Source: WHTX01 sp038255145 (lineage in GTDB: Bacteria > Actinomycetota > Acidimicrobiia > Acidimicrobiales > CAIXPF01). Taken from it: a stretch of DNA of 64,000 nt. The stretch is taken from NCBI GenBank assembly GCA_038255145.1, contig JBBSLP010000029.1, positions 1 through 64,000 on the forward strand, in the 5' to 3' direction. Shown here piece by piece: positions 45,919 to 55,230 of this stretch. The first letter of the stretch is position 1; each line of letters opens with the position of its first letter. Position numbers and translations under genes: made by a program. The notes beneath the pieces are model-generated. The model ran no database searches and was not told the DNA's origin. It saw only the letters and a list, made by a program, of their open reading frames with translations.

Positions 45919-48900
45919 ATGCACCCGCAGGCACACGTGGCCGACGCCCCCCGCGACCAGTTGCTCGCGCTGCGCTCGTTCGCCTTCGACCGCCTGGCGG
46001 CCATGGCCGTCGTGCTCGACGGCGCCGGCACCATCATCGACACCAACGAGGCGTGGCGGTTGTCGGCCCGTCTGAACGACGCCTCGGCCCTGACGACGGG
46101 GCCGGGCCTGAACTACCTCGACATCTGCGACCACGCCGCGGCGGCCGGCGCCGAGGGTGCGGCGGCCGTGGCTGGCGGGCTGCGCCAGATCATCAGCGGT
46201 GAGCGGGACCACTTCGACCTCGAGTACCCGTGCCCGTCGCCCACCGAGGACCGCTGGTTCCTGCTCCAGGCCTCCTCGGCGCCGGTGGCCGACGGTGCCG
46301 GCGTCGTGCTCTTCCACGTCGATGTCACCGCCCGCCGGGCCCTGCAGGACCAGGTGGTGGCGGGGACCGGCCGCGACGAGCTCACCGGTCTGCCCAACCG
46401 GTGGTCAGCGGCGCGCTTCCTGGCCGCCGAGCTGGCTGACGGCGGCGACGGTGCCGGAGCTCCCGTCCTCGTGCTCTCCGTGGGCGTCGACGGCCTCGAT
46501 CAGGTGCGCGACACCCACGGGCGCCACATCGGTGACGAGCTGCTCGTTCGGGTGGCCGCCCGGGCCCGCCGCTCGGTGCGCCAGGGGGACCTGTTGTGCC
46601 GCCTGGCGGGAGACGAGTTCGCCCTGGTGTGCCCCGACCTCGACGAGGCGGGCGCCTGGGTCGTGGCCGCTCGGCTGCGTGACGCGATGTCCCGGCCCTT
46701 CCAGTTCGACTCCACCGAGGTCGTCGCCGCCGCCTCGGTCGCCTTCGCGTCGAGCCACGCAGCCTCGACGGCCGACTCCCTGCTCGACGCGGCCGGTGCC
46801 GCCCGCCGGGCCGGGGCCACCGACGCGGGCTCCGATGTCGTCCCCGGTGGCGGGGGCGCCCCCGTCGAACCGGCCCCCGCCCCCGACCGGCGCGAGGACC
46901 TGCTCGTCGAGCTGCAGCGGGCCCGGGCCATGGCCGGCGCCATCGTCGCCCGCTCCAACGACCTGGTGGGCCGCAACGGGCTGGAGATGATCCACCCCGA
47001 GGACCGTGACCGGGTCCTGGCCGACTTCTGTACCGTGACCCAGCTCGGCGACCACGTGCGCACCGAGTTCCGTGTCGTTGACCTCGAGGGCCAGGTGCGC
47101 TGGGTGGAGGAGATCGCCACCAACCTCATCGACGACCCCAGCGTGGGCGTGATCGTGGGCAACCTGCGTGACATCACCGACCGCAAGCACGCCGAGGAGG
47201 CGGTCCGCTTCCAGGCCCGGCTGCTGGCCGCGGTGGGCCAGGCCATCGTGGCCGTGGACACCGCGGGCACGGTCATCTATTGGAACGACGCCGCCCAGGC
47301 CACCTACGGCTGGACGGCCGAGGAGACCCTGGGCCAGCCCATCTCCACCGTGCTGCGCCCGGAGGCGGGGTGGGGGTCGAGGGCCGACGAGGTCCGGCTG
47401 CCGCTCAGCGACGGCCAGCCCTGGGTGGGCGAGCTCCGCGTCGGGACCAAGGCCGGTGGCGAGATCCCCGTCGTGGTCACCGACACCCCGGTGTTCGACG
47501 AGGATGGCGCCCACGTGGCCACCATCGGCATGTCCATCGACATCAGCGACAGGCTGCGCAACGACGAGACGGCGGCGCTGTTGTCCTCCATCGTCCAGTC
47601 CTCCACCGACGCCATCTTCTCGTGCTCCGTGGACGGCACCATCACCACCTGGAACGCCGGCGCCGAGGCGCTGTACGGGCACGCCGGGCCCGACCTCACC
47701 GGCATGCACGTGAGCTGCCTCGTGCCCCCGGCCCACGTCGGCACCCTGCACGCCCTCATCGAGCGGGTCCGCCGGGGCGAGATCGTCCAGAACCTGCAGG
47801 CCCTGGCCCGGCGGGCCACCGGCGAGGACGTGCACGTGTCCGTGGCCATCTCGCCGGTGCACGACGCCGCGGGATCGATCGTGGGCGCCTCGGCCATCAT
47901 CCGCGACGTCAGCGAGTGCGTCGAGCTCCGCCAGCGCATCGAGGAGGACCACCGCCGGCTGGCGGAGGCCCAGGCATCGGCCGGGCTGGGCAGCTTCGAG
48001 CTCGACCTCGAGACCGGTCACCTCACCTGCTCCGACGAGTTCTGGCGCATCGTGGGCCTCGACCCGGCGTCCCCGGACGACCTCATCTACGACCACACCC
48101 ACCCCGAGGACCGCGACCTCGTCCACCAGGCCATGGCCGAGGCCCTGGCCGGTCGGCCCGCCGCCGAGTGCACCCACCGCATCGTGCGAGCGGACGGCGA
48201 GGTGCGCTGGGTCACCTCGCGCACCAGCCGGTTCACCGTCCCCGGGTCGCGGGTGCTGTCGGGGACCATGCTCGACATCACCGAGCGCCACCTGGCCGAG
48301 CTGGCCCTGGCCCACCAGGCGGGCCACGACCGGCTGACCGGGCTTCCCAACCGGGCCGGGCTGAGCGATGGCCTGAACGCCCTGCTCGGCGATCCGGGCA
48401 GCCTCCGTCCACGTGTGGCCGTGGCCTTCCTGGACCTGGACCGGTTCAAGGTCATCAACGACACCCACAGCCATGCCGTGGGCGACGCCACCCTGGTGGC
48501 GGTGGCGCACCGGCTGCGGGCCGGGCTGCGACCCACCGACCTGGTCCTTCGAACTGACGGCCAGCGTTGGCGTCACCCTGTCGGACCCCGGTCACTCACC
48601 CGATTCTCTCCTGCGGGACGCCGATGCCGCCATGTACCAGGCCAAGGAGGACGGCCGGGCCCGTACCACGGTGTTCGACGCCGCCTCCCGGGCCCGGGCC
48701 TGCCCATCGGTGACTGGGTCCTCGATCGGGCTCTGGGCCAGCTGGCCACGTGGCACGACGACCCCGCCATCAGGGACGATCTGTGGATGGCCGTCAACCT
48801 GTCCGCTCCCCAGCTGGGCCAGGCCAGCCTCGTCGACCGGGTGGCGGGGGTCATCGCCGCCGCCGGACTGCCTGCCGGGCTCGTCCACCTCGAGATCACC

Positions 48901-49308
48901 GAGAGCGTGCTCATGGACCGGGTCGAGCACTCGCTCGAGGCCCTCGTGGCCCTGCGGGCCCTGGGCGTGCACATCAGCATCGACGACTTCGGCACCGGCT
49001 ACTCGTCGCTCAGCTACCTCAACCGCCTGCCCGTCGACATCCTCAAGGTCGACCGGTCCTTCGTCGACGGACTGGGCAGTGGGTACCACCACACCTCGAT
49101 CGTGGGGGCGTTGACCACACTGGCCGACACCCTGGGCCTCCTCGTCGTGGCCGAGGGGATCGAGCGCCCCGAACAGCTGCGCATCCTGCAGGAGCTGGGC
49201 TGCACCTTCGGCCAGGGCTTCCTGTGGAGCGGATCGCTCCAGCCCGACGAGGCCCGGGCCTGGTTGTTGGCCGCCACCGACGGCGGGACAGCCGCGCGCA
49301 AGTGCTAG
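45919..49308 (+). CDS. Multi-PAS GGDEF/EAL protein with damaged second GGDEF and EAL domains
   Basis: The protein has 1129 residues from ATG 45919 (frame open from 45829) and no membrane helices. It starts with a PAS domain (about 25-145) and a first GGDEF (150-310) whose active site reads RLAGDEF, with Ala in the first Gly position. A shortened PAS (SNDLVGRNGLEMIHPED, about 330-415) and three more PAS domains to about 795 follow. The second GGDEF (800-925) and EAL (928-1129) are a close paralog of the gene at 62821-64000. About residue 876 the frame slips, losing the GGDEF motif. It slips back at about 927, losing the first part of EAL with its EALLRW motif. The DDFGTGYSSL and later motifs survive. 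The protein is probably a sensor with impaired enzyme activity. Confidence 0.85.
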   Translation: MHPQAHVADAPRDQLLALRSFAFDRLAAMAVVLDGAGTIIDTNEAWRLSARLNDASALTTGPGLNYLDICDHAAAAGAEGAAAVAGGLRQIISGERDHFDLEYPCPSPTEDRWFLLQASSAPVADGAGVVLFHVDVTARRALQDQVVAGTGRDELTGLPNRWSAARFLAAELADGGDGAGAPVLVLSVGVDGLDQVRDTHGRHIGDELLVRVAARARRSVRQGDLLCRLAGDEFALVCPDLDEAGAWVVAARLRDAMSRPFQFDSTEVVAAASVAFASSHAASTADSLLDAAGAARRAGATDAGSDVVPGGGGAPVEPAPAPDRREDLLVELQRARAMAGAIVARSNDLVGRNGLEMIHPEDRDRVLADFCTVTQLGDHVRTEFRVVDLEGQVRWVEEIATNLIDDPSVGVIVGNLRDITDRKHAEEAVRFQARLLAAVGQAIVAVDTAGTVIYWNDAAQATYGWTAEETLGQPISTVLRPEAGWGSRADEVRLPLSDGQPWVGELRVGTKAGGEIPVVVTDTPVFDEDGAHVATIGMSIDISDRLRNDETAALLSSIVQSSTDAIFSCSVDGTITTWNAGAEALYGHAGPDLTGMHVSCLVPPAHVGTLHALIERVRRGEIVQNLQALARRATGEDVHVSVAISPVHDAAGSIVGASAIIRDVSECVELRQRIEEDHRRLAEAQASAGLGSFELDLETGHLTCSDEFWRIVGLDPASPDDLIYDHTHPEDRDLVHQAMAEALAGRPAAECTHRIVRADGEVRWVTSRTSRFTVPGSRVLSGTMLDITERHLAELALAHQAGHDRLTGLPNRAGLSDGLNALLGDPGSLRPRVAVAFLDLDRFKVINDTHSHAVGDATLVAVAHRLRAGLRPTDLVLRTDGQRWRHPVGPRSLTRFSPAGRRCRHVPGQGGRPGPYHGVRRRLPGPGLPIGDWVLDRALGQLATWHDDPAIRDDLWMAVNLSAPQLGQASLVDRVAGVIAAAGLPAGLVHLEITESVLMDRVEHSLEALVALRALGVHISIDDFGTGYSSLSYLNRLPVDILKVDRSFVDGLGSGYHHTSIVGALTTLADTLGLLVVAEGIERPEQLRILQELGCTFGQGFLWSGSLQPDEARAWLLAATDGGTAARKC

Positions 49309-49429
49309 CACCGACATCCCACCTCAGGTCGCCGTTAGCTTCATCGGGCGCTATTATGCGCGACAGTCCAACTTGATGATTGCTCCGCCTGGTCCCTGCG
49401 GCAAATGATGATGCCTGCCGGAGGCCCGT

Positions 49430-51301
49430 GTGGAAGTGGAGCAACGTCTTTCGGCCGTGCTGAGCGAGTTCGCTCGGACACTGGTGACCGATTTCCCCAT
49501 CCAGGCCATCCTCGACCACCTCGTGGTGAGGATCGTGGACGTGCTGCCCATAGATGCCGCCGGGGTGACGCTGATCACGCCGGGGACTGACCCCCACTAC
49601 ATCGCCGCCTCCGACGAATCGGCCATGCGCTACGAGCGCCTGCAGAGCGAGATTGGTGAAGGCCCGTGCGTGGCCGCCTACGAGAGCGGCGAAGCCGTCT
49701 CGGTACCCGACCTGCGCATCGACGAGAAGTTCCTGAAGTTCTCCCCCCGGGCGGTGGAGGCGGGCCTGGTGGCCGTGTTCACCTTCCCCCTGCGCCAGGA
49801 GGGCAAGCAGCTCGGCGCCCTCGACCTGTACCGCACCGAGGCGGGGCCGCTGGACGACACGGCCATGGCCGCGGCCCAGACCCTGGCCGACGTGGCCTCC
49901 GCCTACCTGGCCAACGCCCAGAACCGGGTCGACCTCGAGGCGTCCTCCCAACGGGCCGAGCACAACTCGTTGCACGACGCCCTCACCGGTCTGCCCAACC
50001 GGACCCTGCTGGTCGAGCGCCTCGAACACGCCATCCTGCGCTGCCGCCGTTCCCACAAGATGGTGGCCATCATGTTCACCGACCTCGACGGGTTCAAGGC
50101 GGTGAACGACACCTACGGCCACCAGACCGGCGACGAGTTGCTGAGCGCGGTGGCCAGCCGGCTCACCCGGCTGCTGCGACCCGGTGACACCCTGGCTCGC
50201 ATGTCCGGTGACGAGTTCGTCATCCTCTGCGAGGACCTGGAGGACACCGCCCCGGTGGACATCATCGCCCACCGCATCGAGACCGCGCTGGCCACGCCGT
50301 TCTCCCTCTCCGGCGCCGAGGTGCGTGTGAGCGCCAGCGTGGGCATCGCCTTCGCCGGCCGGGGGGACGACATGCCCGAGCGGGTCCTCGAGGTGGCCGA
50401 CATCGCCATGTACCAGGCCAAGCGGAGCGGCGGTGGCCGCCACGCTGTCATCGACCTGCGCGAGCACGGCAACGCCGTCCACCAAGCCGACCTGAACCGG
50501 GACCTGCGAGGGGCGGTCGGCCGGGGGGAGTTGCGCCTCCACTACCAGCCCATCGTGGCCGTGGCCACCGGGGCCATCATCGGCGTCGAGGCCCTGTTGC
50601 GCTGGGCCCACCCCACCCAGAGGCTGGTGGAACCCGACCGGATCATCCCCCTGGCCGAGCAATCGGGCCTGATCGGCGGGATCGGCTGCTGGGTGCTGGA
50701 ACGGGCCTGTCTGGACCGCCACCTCTGGGGCCAGCACCACCCGGACTACACCGGGTTGGGGATCGCGGTGAACGTGTCCGCCCACCAGCTCAAGGCCGTG
50801 GACTTCCCCGCCTCCATCGCCCGGGTGCTCGACGAGACCAGCACCGACGCCGCCCTGGTGACGTTGGAGGTGACCGAGAGCGTCTTCATCGACGACAGCG
50901 AGCGGGCCCTGGTGGTGCTCAACGAGCTGAAGCGCCTGGGGGTGCGCATCGCCCTCGACGACTTCGGCACCGGCTACTCCTCCCTCAGCTACCTGCGGCA
51001 CTTCCCCGTGGACGTCGTCAAGATCGACCGGTCCTTCGTGGCCGACCTGGGTCGCGATCCCACCAGCCGCCTCATCGTGAGCGCCGTTGTCGACCTGGCC
51101 CACGCCCTCGACCTGTCCATCGTGGCCGAGGGGGTCGAGTCGAAGGCCCAGTACGACCACGTCGCCGACCTGGCCTGCGACGCCTACCAGGGCTTCCTCT
51201 TCGCCCGACCCATGCCGGCGTCCAACGTCGACACCCTGCTCGGTTCCGCCCTCGCCGTGGCGACCGCCGACGTGGGGCCCCTGGGCCTGTTGACACCGTG
51301 A
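49430..51301 (+). CDS. GAF-GGDEF-EAL protein (c-di-GMP turnover)
   Basis: The protein has 623 residues with no membrane helices. GAF is at about 20-165. GGDEF is at about 180-340, with the site MSGDEF at 258-263 (SGDEF, permissible for activity). EAL is at about 365-605, with EALLRW at 387-392, the NVSAHQ loop, VTLEVTES, DDFGTGYSSL from residue 510, KIDRSF, EGVE and GFLFARP, so a full phosphodiesterase set. It can therefore hydrolyse, and perhaps also make, c-di-GMP under GAF control. Its stop overlaps the STAS gene start by 4 bases. A GTG start at 49430 is used. The 121-base spacer before it is AT-richer and likely carries the cluster promoter. Confidence 0.95.
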   Translation: MEVEQRLSAVLSEFARTLVTDFPIQAILDHLVVRIVDVLPIDAAGVTLITPGTDPHYIAASDESAMRYERLQSEIGEGPCVAAYESGEAVSVPDLRIDEKFLKFSPRAVEAGLVAVFTFPLRQEGKQLGALDLYRTEAGPLDDTAMAAAQTLADVASAYLANAQNRVDLEASSQRAEHNSLHDALTGLPNRTLLVERLEHAILRCRRSHKMVAIMFTDLDGFKAVNDTYGHQTGDELLSAVASRLTRLLRPGDTLARMSGDEFVILCEDLEDTAPVDIIAHRIETALATPFSLSGAEVRVSASVGIAFAGRGDDMPERVLEVADIAMYQAKRSGGGRHAVIDLREHGNAVHQADLNRDLRGAVGRGELRLHYQPIVAVATGAIIGVEALLRWAHPTQRLVEPDRIIPLAEQSGLIGGIGCWVLERACLDRHLWGQHHPDYTGLGIAVNVSAHQLKAVDFPASIARVLDETSTDAALVTLEVTESVFIDDSERALVVLNELKRLGVRIALDDFGTGYSSLSYLRHFPVDVVKIDRSFVADLGRDPTSRLIVSAVVDLAHALDLSIVAEGVESKAQYDHVADLACDAYQGFLFARPMPASNVDTLLGSALAVATADVGPLGLLTP

Positions 51302-51663
51302 CCCTGGCATCGGCGGCGGTGCACGCCCTGCCCGTGCCCCACCTGGGCGGTGAACCGGGTCGGCTGGTGCTGTGGCTCCACGGCGATCAGGACCTGGCCA
51401 CGGTGGACACCCTGCGGGAGGTCCTCGACGCGGTGGTCGCGGCCGGGGACGGCGATCTGGTGATCGACCTGAGTGGGGTGACCTTCCTCGACGCCTCGGT
51501 CCTCGGCGCCCTCGTCGGCAGCCGCCGGGTGCTCCACGAGCAGGACTGCAGCCTGTCGTTGCGGGCGCCGCCCCGCGCCGTGCGCCTACTGCTCGACCTG
51601 TGCGCCCTGGAGGAACTGGTGGCCGTGGCCTCGCTGGGCCCTTCGGGGTGGCTGCGGTCGTGA
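51298..51663 (+). CDS. STAS-domain anti-sigma-factor antagonist-like protein
   Basis: The protein has 121 residues. The STAS core is LVLWLHGDQDLATVDTLREVLDAVVAAGDGDLVIDLSGVTFLDASVLGALVGSRR. Ser in DASVLG sits at the site phosphorylated in SpoIIAA-type antagonists. The start GTG overlaps the previous stop (GTGA at 51298-51301), and the stop overlaps the next start, so it is locked between a c-di-GMP enzyme and a GAF-ANTAR protein. No partner kinase (RsbW-like) is present in the window, so the partner must be elsewhere if the switch operates. Confidence 0.9.
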   Translation: MTLASAAVHALPVPHLGGEPGRLVLWLHGDQDLATVDTLREVLDAVVAAGDGDLVIDLSGVTFLDASVLGALVGSRRVLHEQDCSLSLRAPPRAVRLLLDLCALEELVAVASLGPSGWLRS

Positions 51664-52169
51664 ACGAGGTCCGCACGGTGCGGGTGGCGGCGGCCTTCGC
51701 CCACCAGGCCCACGGCGCCCGGCCCGCCCAGTGGTGTCGGGCCTGCGTCGAGGCCCTCGACGTGTCGGGCGCCGCCCTCACCCTCATGACCGGACGCAAC
51801 AGCGGCCCGGTGTGTGCGTCCGACGAGCGCACCGGGGTGCTCGACGAGTTGCAATACACCCTGGGAGAGGGTCCCTGCCAGGACGCCTTCGAACAGGCCG
51901 GCGACGGCCTGGTGGTGGCCGACGTGGTCGCCCAGATCATGCTCAGTGCCCAGGGGAGCTACGGGCCCGACACCCTGGCCGACGAGCTGTGCGGCGAGGT
52001 TGCCCACCGTGCCGAGGTCCACCAGGCATCGGGCATGGTCGTCGTCCAGCTGGGGGTGTCGGTGGGAGAGGCCCTGGTGCGCCGGCGGGCTCACGCCTTC
52101 GCCATCGATCGACCGCTGTCCGTCGTGGCCGGCGATGTCGTGGCCCGACGGCTCCGGCTCGGCCGATGA
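51660..52169 (+). CDS. GAF-ANTAR protein with shortened GAF
   Basis: The protein has 169 residues from GTG 51660, overlapping the STAS stop (GTGA). The N-terminal GAF part (10-85) has CVEALDVSGAALTLMTGRN and LGEGPCQDAFEQAGDGLVVADVV. It then jumps to AQIMLSAQGSYGPDTLADEL, so about 50 residues of the usual GAF are missing while the frame is kept. The C-terminal ANTAR three-helix part (HRAEVHQASGMVVVQLGVSVGEALVRRRAHAFAIDRPLSVVAGDVVARR) is intact and should bind RNA hairpins for antitermination. Ligand control may be changed by the GAF loss. Confidence 0.85.
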   Translation: MNEVRTVRVAAAFAHQAHGARPAQWCRACVEALDVSGAALTLMTGRNSGPVCASDERTGVLDELQYTLGEGPCQDAFEQAGDGLVVADVVAQIMLSAQGSYGPDTLADELCGEVAHRAEVHQASGMVVVQLGVSVGEALVRRRAHAFAIDRPLSVVAGDVVARRLRLGR

Positions 52170-52276
52170 TCGTGCGCGGGGCGGCCGGAGGTGATCTGAT
52201 GAGGAGACAGGGCACGCTACATCGTGAGGTGCGCGATGAGATGCGCGACGCGATGGGCCGGCCGAGTGTGAGGTGA
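52166..52276 (+). CDS. Possible small coupled open frame, 36 residues
   Basis: ATG 52166 overlaps the GAF-ANTAR stop as ATGA and opens a 36-codon frame (MIVRGAAGGDLMRRQGTLHR, then EVRDEMRDAMGRPSVR). It stops just before the next gene's start region. The sequence has internal near-repeats (GTGAGGTGCGCGATG, GAGATGCGCGACGCGATG). It may be a real linker peptide, a translation-coupling device, or just the spacer between two genes. Confidence 0.2.
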   Translation: MIVRGAAGGDLMRRQGTLHREVRDEMRDAMGRPSVR

Positions 52277-52281
52277 AGCTG

Positions 52282-53025
52282 ATGGCGCGAGAAGACCTGT
52301 TGGCGCAGACGTTCGTGCAGCTCGCGGATTCCCTTGTCGACGACTTCGACATCATCGAACTGCTCACCATGCTCGCCGATCGCTGTGTCGAGCTCGTCGA
52401 CGCCGACGCTGCCGGCATCCTGTTGGCCGATGGCGGCGGGAACCTGCGGCTCATGGCCGCATCGAGCGAGCAGGTGCGATTGCTCGAGCTGTTCCAACTG
52501 CAGAACGAAGAGGGGCCCTGTCTCGAGGCTCATTCCACCGGCCTGATGGTCACCCACACCGATCTGGCCGGGGCCGATGAGCGTTGGCCCCGCTTCGCCC
52601 CCGAGGCGGTGATGGCCGGGTTCGGCTCGGTCTACGCCCTTCCGTTGCGCCTGCGCAGCACCGTCATCGGCGCGCTCAACCTGTTCCGGGCCCTGTCGGC
52701 GCCCATGGACGAGGCCGACGTGCGCATGGCCCAGGCTCTGGCCGACGTGGCCAGCATCGCCATCCTCCAGGACCAGGCCGTGCGCGAGTCGGTCCTGCGG
52801 GCGGGCCAGTTGCAGCACGCTCTCGACAGTCGGGTGGCCATCGAGCAGGCCAAGGGCATGCTGGCCGAGCGGGCCAACGTCGACATGGACGAGGCCTTCG
52901 TCCGCTTGCGCAGCTACGCCCGGGCCCATCGCCTGCAGCTCACCGCGGTGGCTCGGCAGCTCGTCACCGGGACCCTGTCCCTCGATGCCGTCGTGCGGCC
53001 CCCGGGTTCCCGCCGGCCCCGCTGA
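52282..53025 (+). CDS. GAF-ANTAR RNA-binding antiterminator-type protein
   Basis: The protein has 247 residues. The complete GAF domain is about 20-165, with EEGPCLEAHSTG and YALPLRLRSTVIGALNLFRALSAPMDEADVRMAQALADVASIAI. A short helix linker leads to the ANTAR domain (about 175-240: ALDSRVAIEQAKGMLAERANVDMDEAFVRLRSYARAHRLQLTAVARQLV). ANTAR domains bind paired hairpins in nascent mRNA. ATG 52282 is preferred because GAGGTGA lies 7 bases upstream; GTG 52273 is possible. It ends the signalling cluster, 15 bases from the convergent CoA-transferase gene. Confidence 0.94.
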   Translation: MAREDLLAQTFVQLADSLVDDFDIIELLTMLADRCVELVDADAAGILLADGGGNLRLMAASSEQVRLLELFQLQNEEGPCLEAHSTGLMVTHTDLAGADERWPRFAPEAVMAGFGSVYALPLRLRSTVIGALNLFRALSAPMDEADVRMAQALADVASIAILQDQAVRESVLRAGQLQHALDSRVAIEQAKGMLAERANVDMDEAFVRLRSYARAHRLQLTAVARQLVTGTLSLDAVVRPPGSRRPR

Positions 53026-53040
53026 GCCCGCGGTGCCAGG

Positions 53041-54243
53041 TCAGGCGACGACGCCGTCGGCTTTCAGCGACTTCACGCGCTCGTCGTCCATCCCCAGTAC
53101 CTCGGCCAGTACATCGTCGGTGTGCTCGCCCGGCCGGGGAGCATGGCGGCGCAGGTTGGAAGGCGTGCCCGAGAACAGCACCGGGGGGCGGGCCTCGCGG
53201 ATGCGGCCCAGGGTGGGGTGGGTGCGCTCGACGAGGATGCCCCGATGGCGGATGTGGGGATCTTCCATCAGCTGCCGGGGGCTGTTGATGGGGGCCACGG
53301 GCACATCGGCGGCGACCATGAGGTCGACGAGGGCGGCGGCCGTCAGCGTGGTCGTGCGCTCCTGGAGCAGGGCATGCAGGGCCTTGCCGTGCTCCAACCG
53401 GCGGCGGAGGTCCACGAAGCGGATGTCGTCGATGAGCTCGGGGACGTCCAGAGCGCGGCACGTCGATGCCCATTGGGCATCGGTGGAAATGCCATGGAGC
53501 ATGGCCCAGCCATCACTCGTGCGGTACAGGTGGTAGACCTCGGCGAAATCGGGGAAGTCGAAGTCGTGGTCCATGCACACGTGGTTCCACATGGATTCGA
53601 CCCACGAGAAGTGCACGGCGACATCCAACATGGCGATGTCGATGCGCTGGCCTCCTGCGCCGCGGGCCCGGGCGAACAGCGCGGCCGAGATGGCCTGGGC
53701 GACGTGCAGCGACGTGATCTTGTCGCACACGCCCATGGCCACGAGCTGGGGGGTTCCGTCGGCATCGGCCTGGATCGTCGGGTAGGCGGCCAGCGCCTGG
53801 ATGACGGGGTCGAAGGCCGGGCGCATGGCGTAGGGGCCGTCCTCGCCGAAGCCGGTGATCGAGCACAGGATCAGCTCGGGGTTGAGCGCGGACAGGACGT
53901 CCCAGCCCAGACCGAGACGCTCCATGGCCCCGGGTCGGAAGTTCTGCACCACCACGTCGGCGTGCTCGACGAGCTCCTTGACCAGCTCGACCCCCGCCAC
54001 CTGCTTGAGGTCGATCATGACCGAGCGCTTGTTGCGGTTCTGCGCCGCATACATGGGGCTGACCCGTTCGGCGCCGGCGGGGACGGGGCCCGACCCGCGG
54101 ACCAGGTCCGGGGCGGCGGGGTTCTCGATCGTGATCACGTCGGCACCCTGGTCGGCCAGCATCGTCGTGCCGAACGGTCCGGAGATGACCGCCGAGAGGT
54201 CGATGATGCGGACACCGGCCAACGGCCCGGTCGGGATGCTCAT
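53041..54243 (-). CDS. Class III CoA transferase (CaiB/BaiF family)
   Basis: The protein has 400 residues, the family norm. It opens MSIPTGPLAGVRIIDLSAVISGPFGTTMLADQGADVITIENP. The catalytic-Asp area is MLDVAVHFSW, with ITGFGEDGPYAMRPAFDPVIQALAA and APINSPRQLMEDPHIRHRGI. Such enzymes activate carboxylic acids by CoA exchange in catabolic pathways. The start at 54243 is by family alignment; the frame is open to 54339. It reads back toward the signalling cluster, and its promoter lies in the 100-base gap shared with a TetR fragment. Confidence 0.93.
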   Translation of the reverse strand: MSIPTGPLAGVRIIDLSAVISGPFGTTMLADQGADVITIENPAAPDLVRGSGPVPAGAERVSPMYAAQNRNKRSVMIDLKQVAGVELVKELVEHADVVVQNFRPGAMERLGLGWDVLSALNPELILCSITGFGEDGPYAMRPAFDPVIQALAAYPTIQADADGTPQLVAMGVCDKITSLHVAQAISAALFARARGAGGQRIDIAMLDVAVHFSWVESMWNHVCMDHDFDFPDFAEVYHLYRTSDGWAMLHGISTDAQWASTCRALDVPELIDDIRFVDLRRRLEHGKALHALLQERTTTLTAAALVDLMVAADVPVAPINSPRQLMEDPHIRHRGILVERTHPTLGRIREARPPVLFSGTPSNLRRHAPRPGEHTDDVLAEVLGMDDERVKSLKADGVVA

Positions 54244-54350
54244 CGGCGGTTGCCCCACGAACTCGTCCCCTCGTCCCCTCGTCGGCCGGAGCGAGCAACT
54301 GGATCCCCCCGGCATCCCCCGCGTCGGACCGTAGCCCACGAGGCCGACAG

Positions 54351-54930
54351 GTGCGCCGGCCCCGTGACGTCGACGGTCTGGCCGGCCTGTCCATGCGCAA
54401 GGTGGGGGAGCGGTGGGGTCGCAGCGCCATGGCCCTCTACACGTACGTGCCGGGCAAGGTCGAGCTCCTCGACCTCATGCTCGACACCGCCTATGGCGAG
54501 CTGCCCACGTCCTACGACCTCACCCCGGGCTGGCGGGCCGCGGTCGAGGCCTCGGCCCGTGATGCCTGGGCCTTCTACGAGCGCCATCCGTGGGTGCTGC
54601 AGGTGGCCGGCGCCCGGGCCCTGCTCGCCCCCCACGAGCTCGACAACGACGAGACCGCACTGGGCCTCGTCGACGGTCTGGGCCTCGACGGTGTGGAGAT
54701 GACCCGGGTGGTCAGCGCCGTGGCCGGCTACGTGCGGGGCGCGGCCAAGGCCGTGTCCGACGCCCGCGCCGCCGAGCAGGCCACGGGTCTCGACGACGAC
54801 GCCTGGTGGGCGGCCCGGGCCCCCCTGCTCGACGAGCTGTGCCCGGACTTCGCCGAGCGCTTCCCCATCGCCACCCGCCTCCAGGCCGAGCACGTCTTCG
54901 ACCAGTCCGACGGGGCCGCTGACGCCACGC
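54351..54930 (+). pseudogene. TetR-family regulator lacking its N-terminal helix and C-terminal end
   Basis: The frame from GTG 54351 begins in the middle of the DNA-binding domain: LSMRKVGERWGRSAMALYTYVPGKVELLDLMLDTAYGE. The preceding helix (about 20 residues, normally RIVAAALALAD-like) is missing. The TetR_C_1-type ligand domain follows (WAFYERHPWVLQVAGARALLAPHELDNDETALGLVDGLGLDGVEMTRVVSAVAGYV). After VFDQSDGAADATPYTV it loses similarity. It sits divergent from the CoA-transferase gene, a usual place for its regulator. It is probably inactive. Confidence 0.6.
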
Positions 54931-54957
54931 CCTACACCGTGCGCGAGCCCCACCGCG

Positions 54958-55150
54958 GTGATCTCCTTCCAGGGCCTCCCCCTCACCGAGGTGGTGCTGC
55001 TGGTCGGCGACCTCGTGGGCCGCGTCGATGCCGCCCGGGAGCTGGTCGATGCCTACGAGGAGCGGGGTGCCGAGATCAACGGGGCCTTCGAGGACGTGAT
55101 CGCCACCACCGCGTGGGCCGCCGTCAGGTGGGCCAGCTGGTCGATGCGAT
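54958..55150 (+). other. Unassigned protein-like fragment before the response regulator
   Basis: A short frame reads FQGLPLTEVVLLVGDLVGRVDAARELVDAYEERGAEINGAFEDVIATTAWAAV, which has good coding character but no identifiable family or start. It is probably a piece of a deleted gene between the TetR fragment and the leftward response regulator. The rest of 54931-55230 shows nothing else. Confidence 0.25.
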
Positions 55151-55230
55151 GTGCTCCTCGTCCCCGCCACCCCCGAGGGCGCCGTCGACCCGTCCATGGA
55201 CATCCTGACCAGCAGTGCCGTGTGGCAGGG

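Noticed and set aside
46405..48576. 723-codon minus-strand open frame opposite the multi-PAS gene
   Set aside because: Shadow frame; the plus strand carries PAS and GGDEF motifs along the same stretch.
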